Shown here one piece after another: positions 1 to 10,246 of a DNA stretch of 64,000 nt. Every line of letters begins with the position of its first letter. Position 1 is the stretch's first letter. The stretch is from Streptomyces brevispora (lineage in GTDB: Bacteria; Actinomycetota; Actinomycetes; Streptomycetales; Streptomycetaceae). A program made the translations under genes and the position numbers. The notes beneath the pieces are model-generated. The model had not been told where the DNA came from and did no database searches. It was given only the letters and a program-made list of their open reading frames with translations. The stretch covers positions 1,612,001 through 1,676,000 of the forward strand of contig NZ_VIWW01000001.1 of NCBI RefSeq assembly GCF_007829885.1. Reading direction: 5' to 3'.

Positions 1-235
1 GGCGACGCGCACGGACGGGCGGGGCTGCCTCGGGGGTGCTCTCGGTGCTGCTGTCCGACTCTCCGGCGTCAACGGCCGGTATGGCCGGCGCGTCGGCAGC
101 GCCCGGTGCGCCGCCCGACGGCGGGCCGGCCGGGCGGGACGCCGCACGGCGCCTGCGGCGCGGCGGCAGCTTGTCCCCGGGGGTGTTGTTGTCTTCTGCG
201 TTCCCGGTCGTGCCGGGTTCGGTGGGCTCGAGCAT
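1..235 (-). CDS. rne: Ribonuclease E/G, N-terminal fragment (runs off window start)
   Basis: The ATG at 235 opens a reading frame that stays open to the window edge, giving 78 codons. The visible part is only the disordered N-terminal extension: acidic and Pro-rich, with the basic patch PPRRRRR near residue 24, then Ala/Pro-rich sequence. Actinobacterial RNase E/G proteins are very long and begin with such an extension before the S1 and catalytic domains, which lie outside the window. The call rests on this N-terminus and on position: the Streptomyces RNase E/G gene lies directly downstream of the TIGR03936 and TIGR03960 genes seen here. RNase E/G is the main endonuclease for mRNA decay and rRNA/tRNA maturation. 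No catalytic residue can be checked. Confidence 0.75.
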   Translation of the reverse strand, partial: MLEPTEPGTTGNAEDNNTPGDKLPPRRRRRAASRPAGPPSGGAPGAADAPAIPAVDAGESDSSTESTPEAAPPVRARR

Positions 236-468
236 GCGGGCGGTTCTCCCGTCGCGCTCCCGGGCGCCGCGCCTGATTCCGGTCCGGCACGGTCCGCATG
301 ATGTACGCGGTACCGCTCGTCCGGGGCGCGGGCGCCGCACGGGGGCTGAATGTCTGGCTCGCCGGTTCCGTACGCGGTGTGCGCACGGCCTGGCGAAAGT
401 CTTATGGGTCAGCGCGCGGCCCGGACCAGGTGGCTCCCGAGTCCGAGGGCTGCGCTACAACGACCGCC

Positions 469-1251
469 TTACGCGGTTCCCGCACCTTCCGGCGCCGTCG
501 CGACGGCGGTCCCGGTGGCCGCGGGTAGAGCGGCCGGGGCTGCCTCGCGGTCAGGCGCGAGCGGGTCGGTCACCGTGCCGGACTCCTCGTCGAAGAGCCC
601 CTGCGCCAGCCTGGTCACCGCTGCGGGGACCGGCGGCGCCAGGTCGGCCACAACGCGGAGACCGGACAGGACGTCGTCAGGTCGAACGGCAGGTGTCACG
701 TGCCGAACAACCAGCCGCAGTATCGCACAGGCCTTGACCTCGGGCCTATCAGACTGTTGATCAAGGGCCTGCAGCTCCACCACGGCGGACCGGGCGTCGA
801 AGCTGCGCATGCCGTTCTTCGTACGGCGCTGGACCTCGACGGTCTCGGCCGCGTTGAAGGCCGCCACGGCCTTCTCGGCGTCCTCCGCGGACACCCCGTC
901 CAGCCGCATCTCCCAGATAGAGGCGGTCAGCCGGTCCGCGAGACCCGAGGTGCGGGCCTCCACGGCATCGGTGATGTCGAGGCCGTCCGGCAGCGAGTCG
1001 TTGAGCAGTTCCCGCAGGGTTTCGGGGTCCCGCGCCTCGGTGAGGGCGATCTCCAGGAACTCGGCCTCGCTGCCCGTACCGGTGGGGGCGGCATTGGCGT
1101 AGGACACCTTGGGGTGCGGGGTGAAGCCCGCCGAGTAGGCCATGGGCACCTGCGAGCGGCGCAGCGCCCGCTCGAAGGCACGCTGGAAGTCACGGTGGCT
1201 GGTGAACCGGAGGCGGCCGCGCTTGGTGTAGCGCAGACGAATGCGCTGCAC
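469..1251 (-). CDS. TIGR03936 family radical-SAM-associated protein (DUF2344)
   Basis: A 260-residue protein beginning at GTG 1251, where family similarity starts (QRIRLRYTKRGRLRFTSHRD). The frame is open further upstream, but that stretch is Pro-rich and unlike the family. There is no strong Shine-Dalgarno at 1251, so the start is chosen on homology. The family (TIGR03936/DUF2344) is found next to or fused with TIGR03960 radical SAM proteins, as here with the gene ending at 2608. Its biochemical role is not established, and its recurrent location beside RNase E/G suggests RNA or ribosome maintenance. The C-terminal 30 residues are low-complexity Ala/Thr/Pro. Family call firm, function unknown. 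Confidence 0.85.
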   Translation of the reverse strand: MQRIRLRYTKRGRLRFTSHRDFQRAFERALRRSQVPMAYSAGFTPHPKVSYANAAPTGTGSEAEFLEIALTEARDPETLRELLNDSLPDGLDITDAVEARTSGLADRLTASIWEMRLDGVSAEDAEKAVAAFNAAETVEVQRRTKNGMRSFDARSAVVELQALDQQSDRPEVKACAILRLVVRHVTPAVRPDDVLSGLRVVADLAPPVPAAVTRLAQGLFDEESGTVTDPLAPDREAAPAALPAATGTAVATAPEGAGTA

Positions 1252-1375
1252 TGCCGGTGCGGGCGGCGGGCCTTCGGGCTGTCGCTTGCCCAGTGGTTCT
1301 TCTCCTCGGTGCGGGGCGGACGCGGGTGGCACGCCGCCCTCGAAGTACAGGTGGGCCCGGGGTGTCCGCTCCGGC

Positions 1376-2479
1376 TCACCCCTGCTGGGCGGTTTTCTCG
1401 CCGTGCAGGGAGATCTCTGGTTCGGGCGCCGCGCTGGGCACAGTCGTTCCTTGTTGCGTATCACCCAGCCTACGCGCAAGGGGGCTCGCCGGTTCCCGGG
1501 GCTCGGTCACACGTGGCCCGCCGACCAGTGCCCGCCATGCGTCGTGGCGGGCCCGCCGGACGGTTTCGCGGGCCGTGCGCACGGTGTCCCGGGCCGTCCG
1601 GCCCGCGGCGACGGCCGCCCGCCGGGCCGGGGCCCATACGGCGTCGCGCACGAAATGTCCGACGGGGGTGCACATCGTGCGGTAGGCCCAGGCCAGCGGC
1701 GCCCCGACCAGATGCCACGCCAGCCGGGCAAGGGCCCGGCCGACGGCCCGTGAGACGAATCCGGCGACGCGCCAGGCGACGCCGAACGCGGCGGCGATCT
1801 CCCGGCCCACGGGGGTCAGCACCCGCCGGCAGAACCAGACCAGCGGAGTGACGAGAACCACCGCGACGAGCAGGTCGAGACCGGCCCACAGCCACCGGGA
1901 ACCGGCGACGACGCCGCGGGCCAGCAGGTCGAGCAGCCGGGCGACGCCGTGGCCGAGCGGGGTGAGCAGTTGCCGGTACACCCATTCCAGCGGCAGCACG
2001 ATCAGCTGCTCCACCACCCAGGCGGCGGCCGGCCCCAGCGGCACCAGGACGTACCGCCACACGCCCACGACCGGCAGGACGAGGACGACCGTGAGCAGCC
2101 GTCCGACGCCCGTGCGGATTCCGCGCCCGGCGGGGACGAGCAGTGCCCGGTACACCCACCGCAGCCCGTGTCCGAGCGGGGTGAGGACCGCCGTGGCCAG
2201 CCACCGCAGCCCGTGTCCCACCGGGGTCAGCACCCACTCCCACAGCAGGCGGGCCGGGACCACGACGAGGACCTGGAACAGCCAGGAGAGCGCCCGCCCG
2301 AGCGGTCGGAGCAGGGTGCGGTCGGCGGCACGGGCGCAGACGGCGAGGGCGTCCCACACCATCCGGACCGGCAGGACGAGTACGAGGACCACGATCCGCA
2401 CCGGAATCCTGATGAGGACGGTCAGACAGCCGTCCCCGCTCTCGTACCGCGCGGGCGCCTGGCGCTTGTCGGGGTCCAT
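1376..2479 (-). CDS. Repeat-built hydrophobic protein of unknown function (LTPxGH repeats)
   Basis: A 367-residue protein I cannot assign to a functional family, although hypothetical proteins occupy this position in other Streptomyces. It contains eight copies of a [L/C]-x-P-x-G motif (for example LTPVGHGLRW at 84, LTPLGHGLRW at 99, LVPLG at 145, LTPLGHG at 172, LTPVGRE at 221, CTPVGHF at 270). Five belong to a longer module: a hydrophobic run, Pro, an aromatic segment, Arg, then LTPxG, starting near residues 72, 133, 160, 209 and 258. The segments are short, amphipathic and rich in Trp and Arg, unlike ordinary transmembrane helices, which suggests peripheral or re-entrant membrane association. 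The C-terminal 80 residues are basic then disordered. The ATG at 2479 has no clear Shine-Dalgarno, so the start is uncertain. Confidence 0.75.
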   Translation of the reverse strand: MDPDKRQAPARYESGDGCLTVLIRIPVRIVVLVLVLPVRMVWDALAVCARAADRTLLRPLGRALSWLFQVLVVVPARLLWEWVLTPVGHGLRWLATAVLTPLGHGLRWVYRALLVPAGRGIRTGVGRLLTVVLVLPVVGVWRYVLVPLGPAAAWVVEQLIVLPLEWVYRQLLTPLGHGVARLLDLLARGVVAGSRWLWAGLDLLVAVVLVTPLVWFCRRVLTPVGREIAAAFGVAWRVAGFVSRAVGRALARLAWHLVGAPLAWAYRTMCTPVGHFVRDAVWAPARRAAVAAGRTARDTVRTARETVRRARHDAWRALVGGPRVTEPREPASPLARRLGDTQQGTTVPSAAPEPEISLHGEKTAQQG

Positions 2480-2492
2480 GCCGTCAATGACG

Positions 2493-2530
2493 CGAAGGTC
2501 CGGCCCGGGGTTTCCTGGACCGGACCTTCG
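2493..2530 (-). terminator. Inverted repeat downstream of the radical SAM gene
   Basis: Perfect 11-bp arms (CGAAGGTCCGG and its complement) around a 16-nt loop, just beyond the 14-bp repeat array that follows the gene ending at 2608. No T-run, as is usual in Streptomyces. It would separate the radical SAM gene from the repeat protein at 1376-2479. Confidence 0.5.
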
Positions 2531-2565
2531 TCATCGAGATGTCACCCGGCCGGAACCGGGTGGTG

Positions 2566-2607
2566 TCACTTCACGACCGCGACTTCACGGCCGCGACTTC
2601 ACAACCG

Positions 2608-2621
<14 letters not shown>
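2566..2621. repeat. Four tandem 14-bp units at the 3' end of the radical SAM gene
   Basis: Units on the plus strand are TCACTTCACGACCG, CGACTTCACGGCCG, CGACTTCACAACCG and TCACTTCACGACCG. The last unit contains the last codons and stop of the TIGR03960 gene (reading TVVK-stop on the minus strand). The other three lie in the downstream untranslated region and look like copies of the gene's own 3' end. Fourteen is not a multiple of three, so copies change frame. Confidence 0.85.
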
Positions 2622-4533
<1,912 letters not shown>

Positions 4534-4583
4534 CGCGAACTTTCGAGAGCCGGCAAGGATGACCATCCAGCCTACCGCGACGC

Positions 4584-6101
4584 TCAGCCTTCCCGAGCCG
4601 CCCGGATCTCCGCCCGTGACGCCTTCGCCCACACCCCGGGCAGTTCCCGTTCGCGTGCCGCCGCCGTCTCCTTCTCCTGCCCGTACAGCACTCCCCAGGT
4701 GAACGACGGCTCGCCGGCCAGGTATGCCTGTACGGCGAGGGCGCGCAGGGCCTCGCGGGCCACCACGCTGTCGTGGTGGTCGCCCAGGGCGCCCTGTACG
4801 GCCTTCAGTCGCCTGACGGACTTCCGGGCCGGCTTCCCGAGTGCGGGGCGGGCGGCCTCCGCCGCGTACCGTGCGCGTTTCGCCGCCTTGCGCGCCGCGT
4901 GCAGGGCGAGGTCGCGTTCCGGTCCCGGTGGCAGTTCCAGGGCGTGGGCGAGTCGGTGTGCCAGCCGCCGGTGTTCCTTGCGCGCGGCGCGCGGCAGCGC
5001 CTTGCCGGGTGGCGAGGCGGCGGCGGGCAGCAGGGGCGGGGCGGCGAGGAGTGCGTCGAGGGTCCCGAGCAGCGTCAGGTAGCGGCTGCCGTCGAGCAGG
5101 GCGACGATGCGGCGGTGGGAGCCGCTGCGGCGGGCCACCGACCAGATCCGCAGCCGGCCGCGGACCGGGCCGAGGACCAGGGTGCGGGGCAGCCCGTCGA
5201 GCCGGGTGCGCAGCCGTTCGTCGAGGACCTCCTGGTCACGGTCGACACCGAGCTCCGCCGCGAGCCACCGCAGCTCCTCGGCCACGGGGCCGGTGACGGT
5301 CGGGGCGAGAATCCCGCGGTACGTCCTGAAGGCGCTGCGCAGTCTGCGAGTGGCGATCCGCATCCGGTGCACGGAGTCGGGGAGGCCGCGGCGCACGGCC
5401 GGGTCGAGGGCGACGATCGTCTCGATCTGGTCGCGCACGTAGGCCAGGAGGTGGTCGCCCGCGGTGTGCGGTGCGGTCCGTTTGCCGCCAGGTTTCCCGT
5501 TCGGGGCGGTCTCGGCCAGTGCCCGCGCCAGTTTGGACGGTGCCGCGGAGGGCCGGATCCCGGCCTTGCGCAGCCGCCGTTCGACGGCGTCGAGGAACGA
5601 GGGGTCGCCGTCGTCGGCGAGTTCGACCTCGATCTCGGTCCAGGCGGTGCTCCCGCTGCCGCCGTGCAGCAACTCGGCCCGGACCTCGTCCACGCTGAGT
5701 TCGGCGAGCAGCGCGCCGTCGGGGCCGTTCAGGTGGTGGACGTCGCGGGCGGAGCGGAGCCGGACCACGGGGACGACGGCGGCGTCCCGGACCCGGGAGC
5801 GGATCAGTCCGGCGAGCGCGGGCGGCAGGGTGTCGGAGAGGGGGGCCCTGATCTCGTCGCGGACGCCGGTGGCGACCGGGAGCTTGAGGTGCCAGCCGGC
5901 GTCGTCCCCGCCGGTGCGGCGGCGCAGGGTGAGGTGGCCGGCGGCGAGCCGGAGGTCCTGGGTGTCGTAGTAGACGGCGTCGAGTTCGCTGACGCCCCGG
6001 TGGTCGACGGCGGCGACCCCGGCCACCCGGCTCAGGTCGGGCAGCCGGGTGGCGTCGGTGGCTTCGTACTTCCGCTCGATCTCACGTTTCGAGTCCGCCA
6101 T
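4584..6101 (-). CDS. CYTH and CHAD domain-containing protein
   Basis: A 505-residue protein with an N-terminal CYTH (triphosphate tunnel) domain of about 190 residues, marked by the ExExK signature E7-I-E9-R-K11 and a series of charged strands. A C-terminal CHAD domain (about 215-490) is helical and rich in conserved His and Arg (for example the SVHRMRIATRRLRS stretch). CYTH domains bind or hydrolyse triphosphate-bearing substrates and CHAD domains bind polyphosphate. The fusion suggests inorganic polyphosphate binding or turnover in the cytoplasm. The start ATG at 6101 fits CYTH, whose signature always lies near residue 5-10. It lies between the radical SAM gene and rodA, with 50-bp gaps on both sides. 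Confidence 0.92.
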   Translation of the reverse strand: MADSKREIERKYEATDATRLPDLSRVAGVAAVDHRGVSELDAVYYDTQDLRLAAGHLTLRRRTGGDDAGWHLKLPVATGVRDEIRAPLSDTLPPALAGLIRSRVRDAAVVPVVRLRSARDVHHLNGPDGALLAELSVDEVRAELLHGGSGSTAWTEIEVELADDGDPSFLDAVERRLRKAGIRPSAAPSKLARALAETAPNGKPGGKRTAPHTAGDHLLAYVRDQIETIVALDPAVRRGLPDSVHRMRIATRRLRSAFRTYRGILAPTVTGPVAEELRWLAAELGVDRDQEVLDERLRTRLDGLPRTLVLGPVRGRLRIWSVARRSGSHRRIVALLDGSRYLTLLGTLDALLAAPPLLPAAASPPGKALPRAARKEHRRLAHRLAHALELPPGPERDLALHAARKAAKRARYAAEAARPALGKPARKSVRRLKAVQGALGDHHDSVVAREALRALAVQAYLAGEPSFTWGVLYGQEKETAAARERELPGVWAKASRAEIRAAREG

Positions 6102-6152
6102 GAGTCGAATCTAGACGTGATGTGCGCGGATCGGCAGGGTATGCGCAACGGC

Positions 6153-7343
6153 TCAGGCCGTTATCGGCCGTTGCACCCTGATCGACTGGAGCAGTCCGAT
6201 GGCCACCCAGACGGCGAACATCGAGGATCCTCCGTAGGAGACGAACGGCAGCGGCAGTCCGGCGACGGGCATGATGCCGAGCGTCATGCCGATGTTCTCG
6301 AAGGCCTGGAAGGCGAACCAGGCGATGATTCCGGCCGCGACGATCGTGCCGTACAGCTCGGTGGTCTCCCGTGCGATGCGGCAGGCGCGCCACAGGACGA
6401 TGCCGAGCAGGACGAGGATCAGTCCGGCGCCGAGGAAGCCGAGCTCCTCGCCCGCGACGGTGAAGACGAAGTCGGTCTGCTGCTCGGGGACGAACTGGCC
6501 GGTGGTCTGGGTGCCCTGGAAGAGGCCGGTGCCGGAGAGGCCGCCGGAGCCGATCGCGATGCGGGCCTGGTTGGTGTTGTAGCCGACGCCGGCCGGGTCG
6601 AGCGCCGGGTTGGCGAAGGCCGCGAACCGGGCGATCTGGTAGTCGTCGAGCAGTCCGAGCTGCCAGATGGCGACGGCGCCGGCGGTGCCCGCGCCGAGGA
6701 GTCCGAAGATCCAGCGGTTCGAGGCCCCGGAGGCCAGCAGCACGCCGAGCACGATGACGGCCATGACCATCACCGAACCGAGGTCCGGCATCCCCATGAC
6801 GACCGCCATCGGGATCGCCGCCACGCCCAGGGCCTTGGCGACGGACCGGTGGTCGGGGTACAGCTGGTCGCCCGCGTCGACGCGGGCGGCGAGCAGCATC
6901 GCCATGCCGAGAATGATCGTGATCTTGGTGAACTCGGAGGGCTGGAGGGAGAAGCCGCCGCCGATGATGATCCAGGCGTGGGCGCCGTTGACGGTGGCGC
7001 CGAGCGGGGTGAGGACCGCCAGGACGAGGATCACCGACAGGCCGTACAGGATCGGCACCGCGCCGCGCAGGGTGCGGTGGCCGAGCCAGATCGTGCCGAT
7101 CATCAGGCCGAAGCCGATGCCGGTGTTGAGGGCGTGCCGGAAGAAGAAGTAGTACGGGTCGCCGTGGGTGAGCGAGTCCCGTCCCCGGGTCGCCGAGTAG
7201 ACCAGCAGCGAGCCGATGAAGGAGAGCGCGATCGCGGAGCCGAGCAGCGGCCAGTCGAGTCGGCGCACCACGGAGTCCCGGGCGGTGAGCCTGCCCCAGG
7301 CCGAGCGCTCGGGGGCGTACCGCTGGACGGAGAATCCGGCCAT
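6153..7343 (-). CDS. rodA: Rod-shape-determining protein RodA (SEDS glycosyltransferase)
   Basis: A 396-residue polytopic membrane protein of the FtsW/RodA/SpoVE (SEDS) family, with about ten hydrophobic helices and the conserved C-terminal region (GLPLPFVSYGGSSM). SEDS proteins polymerise lipid II into glycan strands and pair with a class B penicillin-binding protein. The partner PBP2 gene is immediately upstream and the two overlap by one base (TGATG at 7343), implying translational coupling. In Streptomyces the homologue at this locus (called sfr) has been linked to sporulation and spore-wall integrity rather than vegetative elongation, which is polar. The start at 7343 follows from the coupling. 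Confidence 0.94.
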   Translation of the reverse strand: MAGFSVQRYAPERSAWGRLTARDSVVRRLDWPLLGSAIALSFIGSLLVYSATRGRDSLTHGDPYYFFFRHALNTGIGFGLMIGTIWLGHRTLRGAVPILYGLSVILVLAVLTPLGATVNGAHAWIIIGGGFSLQPSEFTKITIILGMAMLLAARVDAGDQLYPDHRSVAKALGVAAIPMAVVMGMPDLGSVMVMAVIVLGVLLASGASNRWIFGLLGAGTAGAVAIWQLGLLDDYQIARFAAFANPALDPAGVGYNTNQARIAIGSGGLSGTGLFQGTQTTGQFVPEQQTDFVFTVAGEELGFLGAGLILVLLGIVLWRACRIARETTELYGTIVAAGIIAWFAFQAFENIGMTLGIMPVAGLPLPFVSYGGSSMFAVWVAIGLLQSIRVQRPITA

Positions 7344-9508
7344 CAGTCGCGCCTCCCCAGGATCGCGGCGAGCGTCTGCCCGTCCTGCGGCTTCTGCGAG
7401 TTCGGGTCGTACGGCTTGATCGTCGGGCTCTCGATGGATCCGTCCCGCTCGATCTTCGGCAGGGACTTCTGGGGCGTCGGCAGCAGGGCCTTCTTGAGGT
7501 CCTGCTTGCCCTCGGCGTCGAGGCCGTAGAGCGCGTTGTAGATGTTGCGCACGGCGGGCCCGGACGCGCCGGAGCCCGTACCGCCCTGGGAGATCGTCAT
7601 GACGATCGAGTAGTCCTTGGTGTACGTGGCGAACCAGGAGGTCGTCTGCTTGCCGTAGACCTCGGCCGTGCCCGTCTTGGCGTGCATCGGGATCTTGTCC
7701 TGCGGCCAGCCGCCGAACCGCCAGGCGGCGGAGCCGCGGGTCGCGACGCCCGCGAGGGCCTGGTCGATTTCGTTGCGGGTCTTGGCGGTGAAGGGCAGCT
7801 TGCCGTGCGACTTGGGCTTGATCTGCTGGACGGTCTTGCCGTCGCCGCTGACGATCGCCTTGCCGACGGTGGGGTCGTAGAGCGTGCCGCCGTTGGAGAT
7901 GGCCGCGTAGATGGTCGCCATCTGGATCGGGGTGACGAGGGTGTCGCCCTGGCCGATCGAGTAGTTGACGGAGTCACCGGCGCGCATCTTGTCGCCTTCG
8001 AGGCAGTTCTCGTAGGCGATCTTCTCGACGTACGTGCCGTTCTTCTTGCCCTGCTTGCACCAGGCGTCGTGGTTGGCCTTGGCGAAGTTCTTCTTCCACT
8101 CGCGGTCGGGGACGCGGCCGCTGACCTCGTTGGGGAGGTCGATGCCGGTCTCCTTGCCGAGGCCGAACTGGTGGGCGGTCTTGTAGAACCAGTCGTTGGG
8201 GTGCTTCTTGGGGTTGTTGCCGCCGTCCCTCTGCCACTCCTTGTGCGCGATGCCGTAGTACACGGTGTCGCAGGAGACTTCGAGGGCACGGCCGATGGTG
8301 ATGTCGCCGTATCCCTGGGACTCGAAGTTCTTGAAGGTCTGGCCGCCGACGGAGTACGAGCTGGGGCAGGGGTAGTTGCCGTTGAAGGGGTATCCGGCGT
8401 TGACCGCGGCGGTCGAGGAGATGACCTTGAAGATGGAGCCGGGTGCGGCCTGGCCCTGGATGGCCCGGTTCAGCAGCGGGAAGTTGGAGTTCTTGCCGGT
8501 GAGCTTGGCGTAGTCCTTGCCGGAGATGCCGCCGACCCAGGCGTTGGGGTCGTAATTGGGCAGCGAGGCCATCGAGACGACCCGTCCGGTCTTCGCCTCC
8601 ATGACGACGACGGCGCCGGAGTCGGCCTTGTAGTTCTCGCCCGTGTTGGTGTCGAACTCGGTGCGGGCCGTCTTCATGGCCTGGTTGAGCTCGTACTCGG
8701 CGACGGCCTGGACCCGGGCGTCGATGGAGGTGACGACGCTGGCACCGGGCTCCGCCTCGTCGTTCTTCGCCTCCCCTATGACCCGGCCGAGGTTGTCGAC
8801 CTCGTAGCGGGTGACGCCCGCCTTGCCGCGCAGTTGCTTGTCGTACGTGCGCTCCAGGCCGGACCGGCCGACCTGGTCGGAGCGGAGGTAGGGCGAGTCG
8901 CTGTTCTGGGCCTTGGTGATCTCGTCGTCGGTGACGGGCGAGAGGTAGCCGAGGACCTGGGCGCTGTTGGCCTTGCCGGGTGCGGCGTAGCGGCGTACGG
9001 CGGTGGGTTCGGCGGTGATGCCGGGGAAGTCCTCGGTGCGTTCGCGGATCTGGAGGGCCTGTTGGGTGGTGGCCTCGTCGGTGACCGGGATCGGCTGGTA
9101 GGGCGAACCGTTCCAGCAGGGCTGCGGGGTCTTCGCGTCGCAGAGCCGGACCTTGTCGAGGACGTCCTTGGGCTTCATGCCGAGCACGTCGGCGAGCCGG
9201 GTCAGCACGCCCTTGCCGTCGTCGTCCATCTTCAGCAGCTCGGTGCGGCTGGCGGAGACGACGAGGCGGGTCTCGTTGTCGGCGAGGGGCACGCCGCGTG
9301 CGTCGAGGATGGAACCGCGGGCGGCCGGCTGGACGACCTGCTGGACGTGGTTGTTCTTCGCCTCGTCGGAGTACTCCTGGCCGTTGCGGATCTGGAGGTA
9401 CCAGAGGCGGCCGCCGAGGGTGAGCAGCAGGGAGAAGACGAGGACCTGGATGACGACGAGGCGGATCTGGACCCGCTGGGTCCGGCCCGTCTCGGGGATG
9501 TTGGTCAC
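7343..9508 (-). CDS. mrdA: Penicillin-binding protein 2 (class B transpeptidase)
   Basis: A 721-residue protein with a cytoplasmic N-terminus, one membrane anchor (about residues 17-37), a dimerisation domain and a C-terminal transpeptidase domain. The serine nucleophile is S358 in the S-x-x-K motif SIFK. The second motif reads S412-C-D414, the SxD form seen in PBP2 enzymes. The third is K611-T-G613 in HAKTGTAE. It cross-links peptidoglycan peptides outside the membrane, partnered by RodA, whose start overlaps the stop of this gene. It is followed in the same direction by rodA and preceded by mreD, so rodA-mrdA-mreD-mreC is probably one transcription unit. Confidence 0.94.
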   Translation of the reverse strand: MTNIPETGRTQRVQIRLVVIQVLVFSLLLTLGGRLWYLQIRNGQEYSDEAKNNHVQQVVQPAARGSILDARGVPLADNETRLVVSASRTELLKMDDDGKGVLTRLADVLGMKPKDVLDKVRLCDAKTPQPCWNGSPYQPIPVTDEATTQQALQIRERTEDFPGITAEPTAVRRYAAPGKANSAQVLGYLSPVTDDEITKAQNSDSPYLRSDQVGRSGLERTYDKQLRGKAGVTRYEVDNLGRVIGEAKNDEAEPGASVVTSIDARVQAVAEYELNQAMKTARTEFDTNTGENYKADSGAVVVMEAKTGRVVSMASLPNYDPNAWVGGISGKDYAKLTGKNSNFPLLNRAIQGQAAPGSIFKVISSTAAVNAGYPFNGNYPCPSSYSVGGQTFKNFESQGYGDITIGRALEVSCDTVYYGIAHKEWQRDGGNNPKKHPNDWFYKTAHQFGLGKETGIDLPNEVSGRVPDREWKKNFAKANHDAWCKQGKKNGTYVEKIAYENCLEGDKMRAGDSVNYSIGQGDTLVTPIQMATIYAAISNGGTLYDPTVGKAIVSGDGKTVQQIKPKSHGKLPFTAKTRNEIDQALAGVATRGSAAWRFGGWPQDKIPMHAKTGTAEVYGKQTTSWFATYTKDYSIVMTISQGGTGSGASGPAVRNIYNALYGLDAEGKQDLKKALLPTPQKSLPKIERDGSIESPTIKPYDPNSQKPQDGQTLAAILGRRD

Positions 9509-9569
9509 GGGGTGCCCCCGGTGGTGGTCGGGCAGGGGGCGGGGTGGGCGGCCCCCGGGAAATGCAGCC

Positions 9570-10235
9570 TCACAGTCGCTTGACTCCCTTGATCCGTCCG
9601 GCGCGTGCTGCCCGGTTGCGGGCGGCCCTGACGCGCAGTCCGCCGCGCTGGTTGCCGATCCGCAGCCCGGTGCCGGCCGCGAGCCAGCCCGACGTGGCGT
9701 CGCTGCCGCCGGAGGAGGACTCGGTGAGCGGGTCGTTCACCGTGCGTCTGGCCATCGCCATGATCAGGGGCACGGTGAACGGGGCGAGGAGCAGGTCGTA
9801 GACGGCCGCGGTGAACAGCAGGCTGCCCAGGCCCACATGGCGGGCCGCCGTGTCGCCGACGAGGGCGCCGACTCCCGCGTAGAGCAGGGTCGATCCGATC
9901 GCCGCCGCGACGACCACGGCCATCGGCACGAAGGCCGATTTGAGCTGGCCGTTCTCCGGCTTGGCCAGCCCGGCGAGGTAGCCGATGATGCAGAGGACCA
10001 GGGCGTACCGTCCGGCCGCGTGGTCCGCCGGCGGTGCCAGGTCGGCGAGCAGCCCCGCGCCGAAGCCGATGAGGGCACCGCTGACGTGTCCGTAGACGAA
10101 GGCCAGCCCGACGACGACCATGAGGAGCAGATCGGGTACGGCGCCGGGCAGTTGGAGCCTGGCGAGTACGGAGACCTGGATCACGAGGGCGATCACGACC
10201 AGGGCGATGGAGAGCAGAGTCCGGTTGACGCGCAT
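9570..10235 (-). CDS. mreD: Rod-shape-determining protein MreD
   Basis: A 221-residue membrane protein with about five hydrophobic segments in the first 165 residues and a basic, disordered C-terminal tail. MreD is an integral membrane partner of MreC in the elongation or spore-wall synthesis complex. Identification rests on size, topology and its place between mreC (11 bp upstream) and mrdA; sequence conservation in this family is low. The C-terminal tail after about residue 175 (Ser/Gly then Arg-rich) is longer than in MreD of rod-shaped bacteria. The start ATG at 10235 directly follows the mreC stop. Confidence 0.9.
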   Translation of the reverse strand: MRVNRTLLSIALVVIALVIQVSVLARLQLPGAVPDLLLMVVVGLAFVYGHVSGALIGFGAGLLADLAPPADHAAGRYALVLCIIGYLAGLAKPENGQLKSAFVPMAVVVAAAIGSTLLYAGVGALVGDTAARHVGLGSLLFTAAVYDLLLAPFTVPLIMAMARRTVNDPLTESSSGGSDATSGWLAAGTGLRIGNQRGGLRVRAARNRAARAGRIKGVKRL

Positions 10236-10246
10236 GGGGATCAGCT

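Noticed and set aside
4773-7529. 918-codon plus-strand ORF across CYTH-CHAD and rodA
   Set aside because: Antisense shadow of two well-supported minus-strand genes; no ribosome-binding site or recognisable domain.
7682-9583. 633-codon plus-strand ORF opposite mrdA
   Set aside because: Antisense of PBP2, whose catalytic motifs are all on the minus strand.
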